Shown in pieces: positions 46,028-54,584 of a stretch of DNA of 64,000 nucleotides. A model generated the notes under the pieces. That model was not told the DNA's origin. It did no database searches and was given only the letters and a program-made list of their open reading frames with translations. The number at the start of each line of letters is the position of its first letter. The stretch's first letter is position 1. The position numbers and the translations under genes were made by a program. Origin of the DNA: Massilia sp. KIM (GTDB taxonomy: Bacteria > Pseudomonadota > Gammaproteobacteria > Burkholderiales > Burkholderiaceae_D); the NCBI RefSeq assembly GCF_002007115.1, contig NZ_MVAD01000002.1:186001-250000 (forward strand), given 5' to 3'.

Positions 46028-48082
46028 TTACTTTTTCAGGTACTGGTCCAGCCACCCGATCACGGTGTGATGCCACTGCACCGAGTTCGCCGGCTTCAGC
46101 ACCCAGTGGTTCTCATCCGGGAACACCAGCAGCTTGCTCTCGATCCCCTTGCGCTGCAGCGCCGTGAAGGTGCTCAAGGCCTGCGCCGTCGGGATACGGA
46201 AATCCAGGTCCCCCTGAATCACCAGCATCGGCGTCTTCCACTTGTTCACGTGGTGAACCGGGTTGAAGCGCTCATGATTCTCCGGCACCTGGAAGTAGGG
46301 CCCGCCGTTCTCCCAGTCCGTGAACCACTGCTCCTCGGTCGAATACGCCATGCCGCGCGTGTCGAACACGCCGTCGTGGTTGACGATGCAGCGGAAGCCA
46401 TCCGACCAGTTCCCCGCGATCCAGTTCATCATGTAGCCGCCGTAGGAAGCGCCCAGCGCGCAGCTGCGCTCGCGGTCCAGCCAGGGGAACTTCTTCACCG
46501 CCGCGTCCAGGCCCTTCTGCAGGTCGACCAGCGGCTTGCCGCCCCAGTCGTTGCTGATCGAGTCGGTGAACTTCTGGCCGTAGCCGGTCGAACCGTGGAA
46601 GTCGATGAACACGGTCGCATAGCCCGCGCCCGCATACACCTGCGGATTCCAGCGGTAGCTCCAGCCATTTCCGAAACTGCCCTGCGGGCCGCCGTGAACC
46701 AGGAAGGCGATCGGATACTTCTTGCCGGGCTCCGCGTTCCACGGCTTCATCACGTGGCCGTACACGGTCTCGCCGTTGGCGCCGGCGAAGGAGAACTGCT
46801 CGTACTCGCCCCAGCGCACGTCCTTCAGGCGCTCGGTGTTCAGATCGGTAAGCTGCTTTCCCTTGCCGCCCAGCTTCATGCTGTACAGCTGCGCACCCGA
46901 GGCAAGGTTGGCATGGGTATAGGCCACCGTGTCGCGGCGCACGTCGAAGGCGCCGATGGCCCCCTTGTCGGTCAGCGGCGTCACCTTTCCGCTGCCCACA
47001 TCGATCGAGAAGAGGCGGTGCTGGCCGATGTCCTCGGCGTCCACGATCAGGGCCTTGCCGTCGGCGCGCCACTGCATGCTGCCGACCGAACGGTCCCAGT
47101 CGGCCGCCAGCGCGCGCTTCTTGCCGCTGGTCAGGTCCAGCAGCATCACCTGGAAGCGGTCGGCCTCGAAGCCAGGACGCGCCATCGCCAGGTAGGCCAG
47201 GGTGCGGCCGTCCGGCGAGAACACGCCCTTGGTGTCCCAGGCCGGGTTGTCCGCGGTCAGGTTGCGAGGCGCGCCGCCACCTGCTGCGGGCACGGTGTAC
47301 AGGTCGAAGTTGGTCGACCAGGCCTCGGTCTTGCCGGCGATGCGCGCCGCGAACACGATGGTCTTGCCATCCGGGCTGAAGCGGAATTCCTCGCGGTCGC
47401 CGAAGGGCTTGGAGGGCACGTCGCCGTCGAGCGAGCCCGAGAGGCTGACCGGTGCGCCGCCGAGCTTGCCGTTGGCGCCGAGCGGGGCCGAGAACAGGAC
47501 CGCGTTGCGGTGGTCCGACCAGGTGTCCCAGTGGCGCACGAACAGGCGGTCGTAGACCTTGCCGGTCGCCTTGTCCTTTTCCTTCGCCTCGAGGCGCGCC
47601 TTGGTGCAGGTCAGGTCGGCGCAATCGCGGAACACGGCCATGCTGAAAGCCAGGCGGTCGCCCGTCGGGGCCACGCGGAAGGCGTCCACGTCCAGCGGCA
47701 GGTCGGTCACCTGCACCGGCTCGCCGCCGGCGGCGCTCTGGCGCCAGACCTGCGAGGAACCCGAGCGGGTCGACAGGAAATACACGGCGTCGCCCGAGGG
47801 CGACCACTCCGGATCCGTGCTGCTCGAGGCGTGCTGTGTCAGGCGTTGCGGGGTGGGCTTGTCGGCGCGCAGGTCGACCAGCCACAGTTCGGTGTGGCCG
47901 CGGTTCTTGGCCATGTCCGTGCTGCGCACGGTATAGACCACGCGCGAGGCGTCCGGCGACAGCGCCGGACTGCCGAGCCGTTCCATGTTGACCAGGTCTT
48001 CGACGGTAAAGCCGCGCGGCGCGGCCATTGCGGTGGTGGCCGCCAGCATAGCGGCTGCCATCGTCAGCAAACGATAGTTCAT
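46028..48082 (-). CDS. S9 family (prolyl oligopeptidase-like) exported peptidase
   Basis: The 684-residue protein begins with a signal peptide (MNYRLLTMAAAMLAATTAMAA) and is chosen to start at 48082 with GAGGATGGA upstream. A WD40/beta-propeller-like N-terminal half (repeated SPDGKTIVF, SPDGRTLAYLA units) precedes the alpha/beta hydrolase domain with nucleophile Ser in GASYGGYMMNW, Asp in QGDLDFRIP and His in PDENHWVLK. This suggests an acylaminoacyl- or dipeptidyl-peptidase acting on periplasmic oligopeptides. The exact specificity is unknown. Confidence 0.92.
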   Translation of the reverse strand: MNYRLLTMAAAMLAATTAMAAPRGFTVEDLVNMERLGSPALSPDASRVVYTVRSTDMAKNRGHTELWLVDLRADKPTPQRLTQHASSSTDPEWSPSGDAVYFLSTRSGSSQVWRQSAAGGEPVQVTDLPLDVDAFRVAPTGDRLAFSMAVFRDCADLTCTKARLEAKEKDKATGKVYDRLFVRHWDTWSDHRNAVLFSAPLGANGKLGGAPVSLSGSLDGDVPSKPFGDREEFRFSPDGKTIVFAARIAGKTEAWSTNFDLYTVPAAGGGAPRNLTADNPAWDTKGVFSPDGRTLAYLAMARPGFEADRFQVMLLDLTSGKKRALAADWDRSVGSMQWRADGKALIVDAEDIGQHRLFSIDVGSGKVTPLTDKGAIGAFDVRRDTVAYTHANLASGAQLYSMKLGGKGKQLTDLNTERLKDVRWGEYEQFSFAGANGETVYGHVMKPWNAEPGKKYPIAFLVHGGPQGSFGNGWSYRWNPQVYAGAGYATVFIDFHGSTGYGQKFTDSISNDWGGKPLVDLQKGLDAAVKKFPWLDRERSCALGASYGGYMMNWIAGNWSDGFRCIVNHDGVFDTRGMAYSTEEQWFTDWENGGPYFQVPENHERFNPVHHVNKWKTPMLVIQGDLDFRIPTAQALSTFTALQRKGIESKLLVFPDENHWVLKPANSVQWHHTVIGWLDQYLKK

Positions 48083-48191
48083 TCCATCCTCTTGATGATG
48101 TCCATACGCGGCACTGTGCCGTATATGTAGCCCATCAATGTACCACGCGACATAAATCCGCACGGCAAGGCAGGATGGCAATATGGGCAAT

Positions 48192-48244
48192 AAAAAACCG
48201 CCGCGCGGCCGCTGAGGAGGGGGCCTGGCGGCGGCAAGCGGCAG
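48192..48244 (-). terminator. Terminator after the fasciclin gene
   Basis: On the minus strand, CCGCCGC (complement of 48238-48244) pairs with GCGGCGG (complement of 48198-48204), enclosing a further GC-rich stem, and is followed by TTTTTT (complement of 48192-48197). Confidence 0.65.
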
Positions 48245-48248
48245 AAAC

Positions 48249-48704
48249 TTACTTCGGCATGATCACGGTGTCGATGACGTGGATCACCCCGTTATCGGCG
48301 ACGATGTCGGTCTTGGTGACATTGGCATTGTCGACCATGACCTTGCCGCCGCTGGCGCTGACCTTGACCGAGCTGCCTTCGACGGTCTTGACGTTGCCCG
48401 GCTTGACGTCGGCGGCCTTCACCGAGCCCGGCACCACGTGGTAGGTGAGGACCTTGGTGAGCGCGGCCTTGTCCTTGAGCAGGGCGTCGAGCTTGGCTTT
48501 GGGAATCTTGGCGAAGGCTGCATCGGTCGGCGCGAACACCGTGAACGGGCCGGGGCCCTTCAGGGTGTCGACCAGGCCGGCGGCCTGGACGGCGGTGACG
48601 AGGGTGTTGAACGACCCGGCCGACTTGGCGGTGTCGACGATGTCGGCCGCCTGGGCGCTGCCGAAGGCGAGGGCGACGGGGAGGGCAATCAGAAACTTTT
48701 TCAT
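48249..48704 (-). CDS. Fasciclin (FAS1) domain secreted protein
   Basis: The 151-residue protein has a signal peptide ([19 protein letters not shown]) and a single FAS1 domain with the hallmark blocks [15 protein letters not shown] and LTYHVVPG, ending [17 protein letters not shown]1 proteins mediate adhesion; single-domain bacterial forms are periplasmic or secreted. The start is set by the signal peptide; CAGGAGTCAAGG precedes it. It has its own terminator. Confidence 0.94.
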   Translation of the reverse strand: MKKFLIALPVALAFGSAQAADIVDTAKSAGSFNTLVTAVQAAGLVDTLKGPGPFTVFAPTDAAFAKIPKAKLDALLKDKAALTKVLTYHVVPGSVKAADVKPGNVKTVEGSSVKVSASGGKVMVDNANVTKTDIVADNGVIHVIDTVIMPK

Positions 48705-48789
48705 CCTTGACTCCTGGGGTAAGGGTGGATAGACGCCGGTGAACCGGTTGATTGCCAATATAAGAAGATTGCGCGACATTGTCTAACGT

Positions 48790-48818
48790 TTGACGCTATA
48801 CTTAGGCCACTTTATGGT
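48790..48818 (+). promoter_or_regulatory. Sigma-70 promoter of the MerR-family gene
   Basis: TTGACG (48790-48795), a 17-bp spacer and TATGGT (48813-48818) form a good promoter. The predicted transcript start near 48825 leaves about 50 nt before the ATG at 48875. Confidence 0.6.
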
Positions 48819-48874
48819 TCATTAACGGGACATAGGAAATGGACACTCCTTTAAAAACGGGACAGGACAGAATC

Positions 48875-49801
48875 ATGTATCGCACGGGCGCAGCTGCCCG
48901 CCTGGCCGGCTTGCCGGTCGAAACCCTGCGCGTGTGGGAAAGGCGCTACGGACTGTCGGACGCCCAGCGCTCCGAGCGCGGACAGCGTCTGTATTCGGCG
49001 GAACAGGTCGCCCGCCTCAGCCTGCTCAAGCAGCTGGTCGACCAGGGTCACGCGATCGGCGTGCTGGCCGGGCTGACGCGGGAGCAGCTGCAGTCCATGC
49101 TTGGACTGAGCGGACAGGCGCAGACGCAATCGGCGGCGCCGGTGCGCGCGATCATGATCAGCAATACCCTGACGCGGCGGCTGGCGGCGATGGGGCGCGA
49201 GGCGACCGGCATCGATGTGCGCGCCCATTGCGCCAGCCTGGAGCAGGTGGACGAGCTGCCCCCGCAGAGCAGCGCCGACGTGCTCATCATCGAAATGTCC
49301 GAACTCGACGACGGCGTGCTGCCCAGGGTGGCCGCCGCGCGCGAGCGGGTCGAAGTCGGCGCCGTGGTGGTGCTGTACCGCTTCTGTCCCAGCGCCACCA
49401 TCCGCGCGCTGCGCGCCCAGGGTTGCCTGGTGGCGCGCGTGCCGGCCGACCTGAGCGAACTGGCGGTGCTGTGCCGCTCGGCGTTGTCCGGGCAGCGCCT
49501 GCCGCTGCCCGAGCCGGACACCGCGGTGCTGCCGCGCCGCTTCGACGAGGACACGCTGGTCACGATCGCCAACGCCAGCGATCGCCTGGTGTGCGAGTGC
49601 CCGCGCCACCTCTCGGACCTCCTGATGATGATCGGCAGCTTCGAGCGCTACAGTTTGCAGTGCGCCTCGCGTAACCCGGAGGACGCCGAGCTGCACGCCT
49701 TGCTGGGCCGCGCATCGGGCCAGGCGCGCGTCCTGCTCGAGGATGCGATGGAGCGCCTGGCCATCGCGGAAGGGCTGCCCCTGCCTGGCCGCCGGCCCTA
49801 A
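48875..49801 (+). CDS. MerR-family regulator with degenerate B12-binding-like domain
   Basis: The 308-residue protein starts with a MerR helix-turn-helix (MYRTGAAARLAGLPVETLRVWERRYGL, in two blocks, to about residue 70), as in the CarA/LitR group. The C-terminal half resembles a cobalamin-binding fold (DVLIIEMSELDD, VGAVVVLYRF) but lacks the DxHxxG cobalamin motif, so it probably senses something else or acts by partner binding. ATG 48875 has AGGA 7 bp upstream; an ATG at 48839 would add 12 residues and has a poorly placed ribosome site. Targets unknown. Confidence 0.85.
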   Translation: MYRTGAAARLAGLPVETLRVWERRYGLSDAQRSERGQRLYSAEQVARLSLLKQLVDQGHAIGVLAGLTREQLQSMLGLSGQAQTQSAAPVRAIMISNTLTRRLAAMGREATGIDVRAHCASLEQVDELPPQSSADVLIIEMSELDDGVLPRVAAARERVEVGAVVVLYRFCPSATIRALRAQGCLVARVPADLSELAVLCRSALSGQRLPLPEPDTAVLPRRFDEDTLVTIANASDRLVCECPRHLSDLLMMIGSFERYSLQCASRNPEDAELHALLGRASGQARVLLEDAMERLAIAEGLPLPGRRP

Positions 49802-49819
49802 AAGCCGCGGCCGGCGTGC

Positions 49820-50797
49820 TTACTTCGACAGCGGAATCGCGATCGGGCGGATCGGCGAGGCATCCGCGCCGCGGAACTTCAGCGGCGCGCTGATGAAGGC
49901 GAACTCGTAGACCCGGTCGCGGGCGAGCTCTTCCAGGTTCACCAGCTCGATGATGGTCGCGCCCTGCTGGGCCAGCAGATAGGTGTGGACCGGTATGTAG
50001 TCGCCCTCCACCTCGGAGGGGAAGGTCTCCAGGCTCAGGTTGTCCGCGCCGACCGACATCGCCCCCGCTTCCATCAGGTAGCGCGCGCCGTCCATCGCGA
50101 GGCCCGGCGGATTGTCCATGTAGTCCCTGGCCTTCTCGAACATTTGCATGCGTCCGGTGCGCACCAGCACCACGTCGCCCTTGCGCAGCGCCACCTTCTG
50201 GGCCGCGAGCGCGTCCATCAAGTCCTTCTTGCGCACCCGGTAGCCCGGCGGCAGCGCATCCAGACCGCGTGCGCGGGCGACGTCGATCAGCACGCCGCGC
50301 GCCACGATCGGCGGCAGCTTCTCGACGCCGGCCTTGCGCCAGCCGCGGTCGCCCAGGTGCTCGCGCGCATCGAAGCCGTTCCAGATCTTGCCGCCCAGGC
50401 CGAAATGGTTGAGCGCGTCGATATGCGTGCCCATGTGGGTGTACATCGACACCGCCGCGCCGCTGTAGCTCACGTGCTCGTTCATGGCCTTGCCGACCTT
50501 CATCGGATCGTCGACCACGGTGCCGTGCGGCGTGTGGGTCATCCAGATCTGGTAGTGCGGATCGCCCGCGCCCTGCCAGCTCGGCATGCCGATGAAATAG
50601 TCGGTGCCCAAGTCGTAGATGCGGCGCGCGTCCACCCGCGCCAGCACCGCCGCGCGGCTCTCCGGCGTCATCATGTTCAAACGGCCGATCTCGTCGTTCG
50701 GCCCCCAGGGGCTGACACCGACCACCGGCGCCGCGGCTTGCGCCGCCAGCGCCACGCCTGCCAGCAGGCCTGCGACTAGCTTGTGTGCTGTATTCAT
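49820..50797 (-). CDS. Exported cyclase family protein (kynurenine formamidase-like fold)
   Basis: The 325-residue protein has a signal peptide (MNTAHKLVAGLLAGVALAAQA) and the metal-binding cyclase signature MGTHIDALNHFG (HxGTHxDxxxH type). Members include arylformamidases and polyketide-type cyclases, and many have no known substrate. It diverges from the LysR gene, which probably controls it. Confidence 0.87.
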   Translation of the reverse strand: MNTAHKLVAGLLAGVALAAQAAAPVVGVSPWGPNDEIGRLNMMTPESRAAVLARVDARRIYDLGTDYFIGMPSWQGAGDPHYQIWMTHTPHGTVVDDPMKVGKAMNEHVSYSGAAVSMYTHMGTHIDALNHFGLGGKIWNGFDAREHLGDRGWRKAGVEKLPPIVARGVLIDVARARGLDALPPGYRVRKKDLMDALAAQKVALRKGDVVLVRTGRMQMFEKARDYMDNPPGLAMDGARYLMEAGAMSVGADNLSLETFPSEVEGDYIPVHTYLLAQQGATIIELVNLEELARDRVYEFAFISAPLKFRGADASPIRPIAIPLSK

Positions 50798-50926
50798 TGT
50801 TCACGCTCCTAATTGTTTCGTTGGGGACGGCGCCATGCTAGTCCGGGCCTTCCCGGCGAGAAACTGTCGCGCTGCGATTAGAATGTTCACGATCCGGCGA
50901 CAAAGTCCGGAGCATGAGGTGAGGAA

Positions 50927-51832
50927 GTGGACCATTACCTGGCCATGCGCTGTTTTTGCCGCGTCGTCGAAACCGGCAGTCTGGCGGCCGCCGCGCGCGA
51001 TCTCGACTGCTCGCGCTCGGTCGTCAGCAAATACGTGCAGCAGCTCGAAGCCTGGACCGGCAGCCGCCTGCTGGCGCGCACCACGCGCCGCGTGCGCGCG
51101 ACCGAACCGGGCGAACGGTTCTACGCCTATTGCAAGCGGGTCGCCGCCGACACCGAGCAGACGCTCGGCGAGATCCGCGGCGACGGCAGCGAACTGTCAG
51201 GGAGGCTCGTGGTCGCGCTGCCGGCCTCGCTGACCCTGGCCTCGCTCAACGAACACCTGCATGCTTTCCGCGCCGCGTATCCCAAGCTCGAACTCGAACT
51301 GTGGATGAGCGACATTCCCGTCGACCTGGTGCGCGAAGGCGTGGACGTGGCCTTGCGTTCGCGCGCCCAGCTCGACGATTCCTCGCTGGTCGCCACGCCC
51401 CTCACGACCATCGAGCGCAGCCTGTGCGCGGCGCCCGGCTATTGGGCGCGCCACGGCAAGCCGGCCGCGCCCGTCGAGCTGACACGGCACAATTGTCTGG
51501 TCTATTTGCTGGGCGCCGAACTGACGCGCTGGAGCTTCAGCGACGCCGAGGGCGAGGTGCACACCGTCGTCGTGCGCGGCGACCTGCGCGCCAACAACAG
51601 CCTGTTCCTGGTGGACGCCATGCTGCGCGGCGCCGGCGTCGGCCTGGTGCCCCGCGTGCTGGTTGCGGATTATCTGCGCGAGGGCAGGCTCGAAGCGGCG
51701 CTCCCCGGCTTTCGGCCCGAGCCGCGCACACTGTACGCCGTCTATCCCTCGCGCCAGCACCTGCCGCGCAAGGTCAGGTGCTTCGTCGACTTCCTGCGCG
51801 GGCGGCTCATGCAGGAAGGGCAGGGGCCGTGA
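50927..51832 (+). CDS. LysR-family transcriptional regulator
   Basis: The 301-residue regulator starts with GTG (MDHYLAMRCFCRVVETGSL), after GAGGTGAGGAA. It has a LysR helix-turn-helix (about 5-64, ARDLDCSRSVVSKYVQQLEAW) and a substrate-binding domain. An ATG six codons in (MRCFCR) is less likely because MDHLLAMRCF is a common family start. Divergence from the cyclase gene suggests it regulates that gene. The ligand is unknown. Confidence 0.92.
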   Translation: MDHYLAMRCFCRVVETGSLAAAARDLDCSRSVVSKYVQQLEAWTGSRLLARTTRRVRATEPGERFYAYCKRVAADTEQTLGEIRGDGSELSGRLVVALPASLTLASLNEHLHAFRAAYPKLELELWMSDIPVDLVREGVDVALRSRAQLDDSSLVATPLTTIERSLCAAPGYWARHGKPAAPVELTRHNCLVYLLGAELTRWSFSDAEGEVHTVVVRGDLRANNSLFLVDAMLRGAGVGLVPRVLVADYLREGRLEAALPGFRPEPRTLYAVYPSRQHLPRKVRCFVDFLRGRLMQEGQGP

Positions 51833-51933
51833 CTATGTGCGAGATTTCCCGTGGGTACAATTGATTACACTTTCGGGTTCGTCGCTCCCGCTGCCGGAAT
51901 CGTGCATCTCGCACGCTCACTCAAGGAAACACC

Positions 51934-53430
51934 GTGACCACTACCCGCATCAAACTCTCCCAAGCCGTCATCGATCAGGAATACCGGAACGACCGCGCAT
52001 TCACCGAGGTTGCCGGCGACCTCGGCGCCGTGATCGATGCCTTCGCGATGGTGAGCGGGGCCATCGGTGAGAACTTCCCCTACTACAACACCTACAATCT
52101 GAGCGGCTCCACCCTGCGCCTGAACTTCGACGAGAATGCGACGCGCACCTACACGGGCTTCCAGATCGCGAATCCCGCGTCGGCCCAGAGCGCGGCCTTC
52201 GCCACCGGCACCGAGTTTTATGCGCCGGGCGTGGTCACCCTGGGCGTCTTCGGCCAGCTCAACTACGAGTATGCGATGGTTCCCACGCCGACCGGTCCAT
52301 CGCTGTCGCTGTCCCCCTCGGCGCTGGGCTACTCGATCGACGGCATCCGCATCCTCACCCACCTGCCGCGCAACAGCCCGGAGTACCCAACCGATTTCGG
52401 CAACATCGACCTGGTGATGAACGGCGCCATGAAGTTCAGCGCCAACGGCGACCTGCGCGGCACGCTGACCCGGGTGAAGGCGGCCGCCGAGAACTATATC
52501 GCGTCGAGCACCATCGACGGCATGTTCGACGTGGTGAGCAATCTCGACGCCGTGGCGTCGGGCCGGTCGCAGAGCAGCGTGCAAGGCACGCTCAACGCTT
52601 TCGACACCAGCTTCCGTGACGGCAGCTACTTCAGGGTCAGCAACGCCTCGGTCGCGGTATCGACCAGCAACCCGCTGGACGAGAACCGCATGGTGGCGTC
52701 CAGCGGCAACGACGACATCGGCATCGAGCTGCCGGGGCGGCTGTACCAGGAGATCGTGGTGGAAGCTGGCGCAGGCAGCGACCTGGTGAGCCTGAAGGGC
52801 GGCGGCGGCCTGCTGCACGTGGACGGCGGCGCGGGCAACGACGTGGTCGTGCTGCAGGACGGCGGCCACCAGGTCAACGGCGGCGCCGGCTTCGACGTCG
52901 TGAAGTTCGGCGGCGCCCGCGCCGGCGTGACGGTGAGCGCCACCGGCCAGCAGGGCGGCTTCAGCGTCAAGGACGCCACGGGCGCGGTCAGCCAGCTGGT
53001 CGGCGTCGAGCGCCTGCTGCTGTCGGACGCCGCCGTGGCGCTGGACATCGACGGCGTGGCCGGCCAGGCCTATCGCTTGTACCAGGCCGCCTTGAACCGC
53101 GCGCCGGACCAGGGAGGCCTGGGGTTCTGGATCAATGCGATGGACAAGGGCACGAGCCTGACCAGCGTGGCCGCCAGCGTCATGGACTCCAAGGAGTTCC
53201 GCGATGCATACGGCGTCAATCCGAGTAACCAGGAGCTGGTGACGCGCTTCTACGAAAACATCCTGCACCGCGCGCCGGAAGCGGCGGGCCTGTCGTACTG
53301 GGTGGAGCAGCTCGACAAAGGCGTGGCGAGGGCCGCCGTGCTGGCGGGAATCAGCGAGAGCGGCGAGAACAAGGTCGGACTGATCGGGGTGATGGGGAAC
53401 GGATTCACCTATACGCCGATCGAAGGCTGA
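51934..53430 (+). CDS. RTX-like protein with C-terminal DUF4214 repeats
   Basis: The 498-residue protein has no signal peptide. Residues 1-240 form an unrecognised N-terminal region. Glycine/aspartate-rich RTX-like repeats follow (SSGNDDIGIE, GAGSDLVSLKGGG, GGAGNDVVVLQDGG, GGAGFDVVKFGG; about 255-330). Two DUF4214-type repeats end it (YQAALNRAPDQGGLGFWINAM and YENILHRAPEAAGLSYWVEQL). The layout parallels the giant protein at 30368, without the Ig-like part. Type I secretion is likely. The GTG start follows CAAGGAAACACC. Function is unknown. Confidence 0.85.
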   Translation: MTTTRIKLSQAVIDQEYRNDRAFTEVAGDLGAVIDAFAMVSGAIGENFPYYNTYNLSGSTLRLNFDENATRTYTGFQIANPASAQSAAFATGTEFYAPGVVTLGVFGQLNYEYAMVPTPTGPSLSLSPSALGYSIDGIRILTHLPRNSPEYPTDFGNIDLVMNGAMKFSANGDLRGTLTRVKAAAENYIASSTIDGMFDVVSNLDAVASGRSQSSVQGTLNAFDTSFRDGSYFRVSNASVAVSTSNPLDENRMVASSGNDDIGIELPGRLYQEIVVEAGAGSDLVSLKGGGGLLHVDGGAGNDVVVLQDGGHQVNGGAGFDVVKFGGARAGVTVSATGQQGGFSVKDATGAVSQLVGVERLLLSDAAVALDIDGVAGQAYRLYQAALNRAPDQGGLGFWINAMDKGTSLTSVAASVMDSKEFRDAYGVNPSNQELVTRFYENILHRAPEAAGLSYWVEQLDKGVARAAVLAGISESGENKVGLIGVMGNGFTYTPIEG

Positions 53431-53473
53431 TATTTGTAGTCAGGGGGGGCGCATCCCGGTTCGGAGGCCCCAG

Positions 53474-53917
53474 TTAGGCGAGATTGTCCAGGGCGCGCAC
53501 TTCTCCGAGGCGAGGCTCGGTCAGCCAAAGCGCGTCGAGCAGCGCGAAGACGTCGCCAGCCAGCGGGGTGCCGATGACCTCCGCTCGATCGAGCGCCCGG
53601 CCATACAGGCTGCCGCTGGCGCGCCTGCCATGTGCATTGATGACCATGAACGATCCCCCGCCGGCTTGCGGCCGGTACACCAGGGAGACGAGCACGCGCC
53701 CTTCCGGGAGCGTTCCGTCGCCCCAGGGGCCGATGATCAGGTCGAAGTTGGGAAAGTGTTCAGGCTTGTCGTATGTCCAATGTACGTAATACACAGCTTT
53801 CGCACCGCTTGCGTCGGAGAGGTCGCCCCAGATCGTTACGGTTTGATTGCCACAGCAATCGCAACAGCCTCTCGACTCATCCCAGAAGCTTGCTCCCACG
53901 GTATGCATGTCGCTCAT
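53474..53917 (-). CDS. Hypothetical protein with CCDCC cluster
   Basis: This is a 147-residue protein I do not recognise. It starts MSDMHTVGASFWDESRG, followed by CCDCCG (four cysteines), then DNA/beta-rich sequence with GDLSDASGAKAVYYVHWTY and LDNLA at the end. The cysteine cluster could bind a metal, but no known zinc-finger spacing is matched. No ribosome site is clear; a start at 53908 is also possible. It converges on the DUF4214 gene and lies 89 bp after moaC on the same strand. Confidence 0.55.
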   Translation of the reverse strand: MSDMHTVGASFWDESRGCCDCCGNQTVTIWGDLSDASGAKAVYYVHWTYDKPEHFPNFDLIIGPWGDGTLPEGRVLVSLVYRPQAGGGSFMVINAHGRRASGSLYGRALDRAEVIGTPLAGDVFALLDALWLTEPRLGEVRALDNLA

Positions 53918-54006
53918 GGATTGGTAGCTTGTCGTCGGTTCACACGAGGCACGGATCAATACTTCACCTGATCCGGATATCCGCTTCCCAAAAAAACCTG
54001 GGCTTT

Positions 54007-54507
54007 TTACAGGTCCGCCGTCCAGTCCCCGCTCTTGCCGCCGTGCTTTTCCAGCACGCGCACATTGGTCATCACCATCCCGCGATCGACCGCCTTGCAC
54101 ATGTCGTAGACCGTCAGCAGTCCCACCTGCACGGCGGTCAGGGCCTCCATCTCGACCCCGGTCTTGCCGATGGTCTCCACCTGCGCCCGGCAATGCACGC
54201 TGCTGGCAGCCGTGTCGATCTCGAAGTCCACCGCCACCCGCGTGATCGGCAGCGGATGGCACAGCGGCACCAGGTCGCTGGTGCGCTTGGACGCCATGAT
54301 GGCGGCGATGCGCGCGATGCCGATCACGTCACCCTTCTTGGCCGTGCCCGAGGTGACCAGGGCCAGGGTTTCCGGCTTCATCCGGATGGTGCCGGCCGCC
54401 ACCGCCACGCGGTGGGTGTCCTGCTTGGCGCCGACGTCCACCATGTGGGCCTGGCCGGTGGCGTCGAAGTGGGTGAGCTGGTCGGAAGTCGGGGTCTCGG
54501 TGGTCAT
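54007..54507 (-). CDS. moaC: Cyclic pyranopterin monophosphate synthase
   Basis: MoaC makes cyclic pyranopterin monophosphate from the MoaA product in molybdenum cofactor synthesis. The 166-residue protein has [54 protein letters not shown] and CKAVDRGM, all family blocks with the conserved Lys/Asp residues. An in-frame ATG 42 codons upstream gives a non-homologous extension and is rejected. It diverges from the M48 protease. Confidence 0.95.
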   Translation of the reverse strand: MTTETPTSDQLTHFDATGQAHMVDVGAKQDTHRVAVAAGTIRMKPETLALVTSGTAKKGDVIGIARIAAIMASKRTSDLVPLCHPLPITRVAVDFEIDTAASSVHCRAQVETIGKTGVEMEALTAVQVGLLTVYDMCKAVDRGMVMTNVRVLEKHGGKSGDWTADL

Positions 54508-54584
54508 TGCAAGGTCGATAATGTGAGGTAACAAAGTGTTGCGCCCAGCAGCAGGATGCGCGTGGATGGAGGTATCATAGCACC

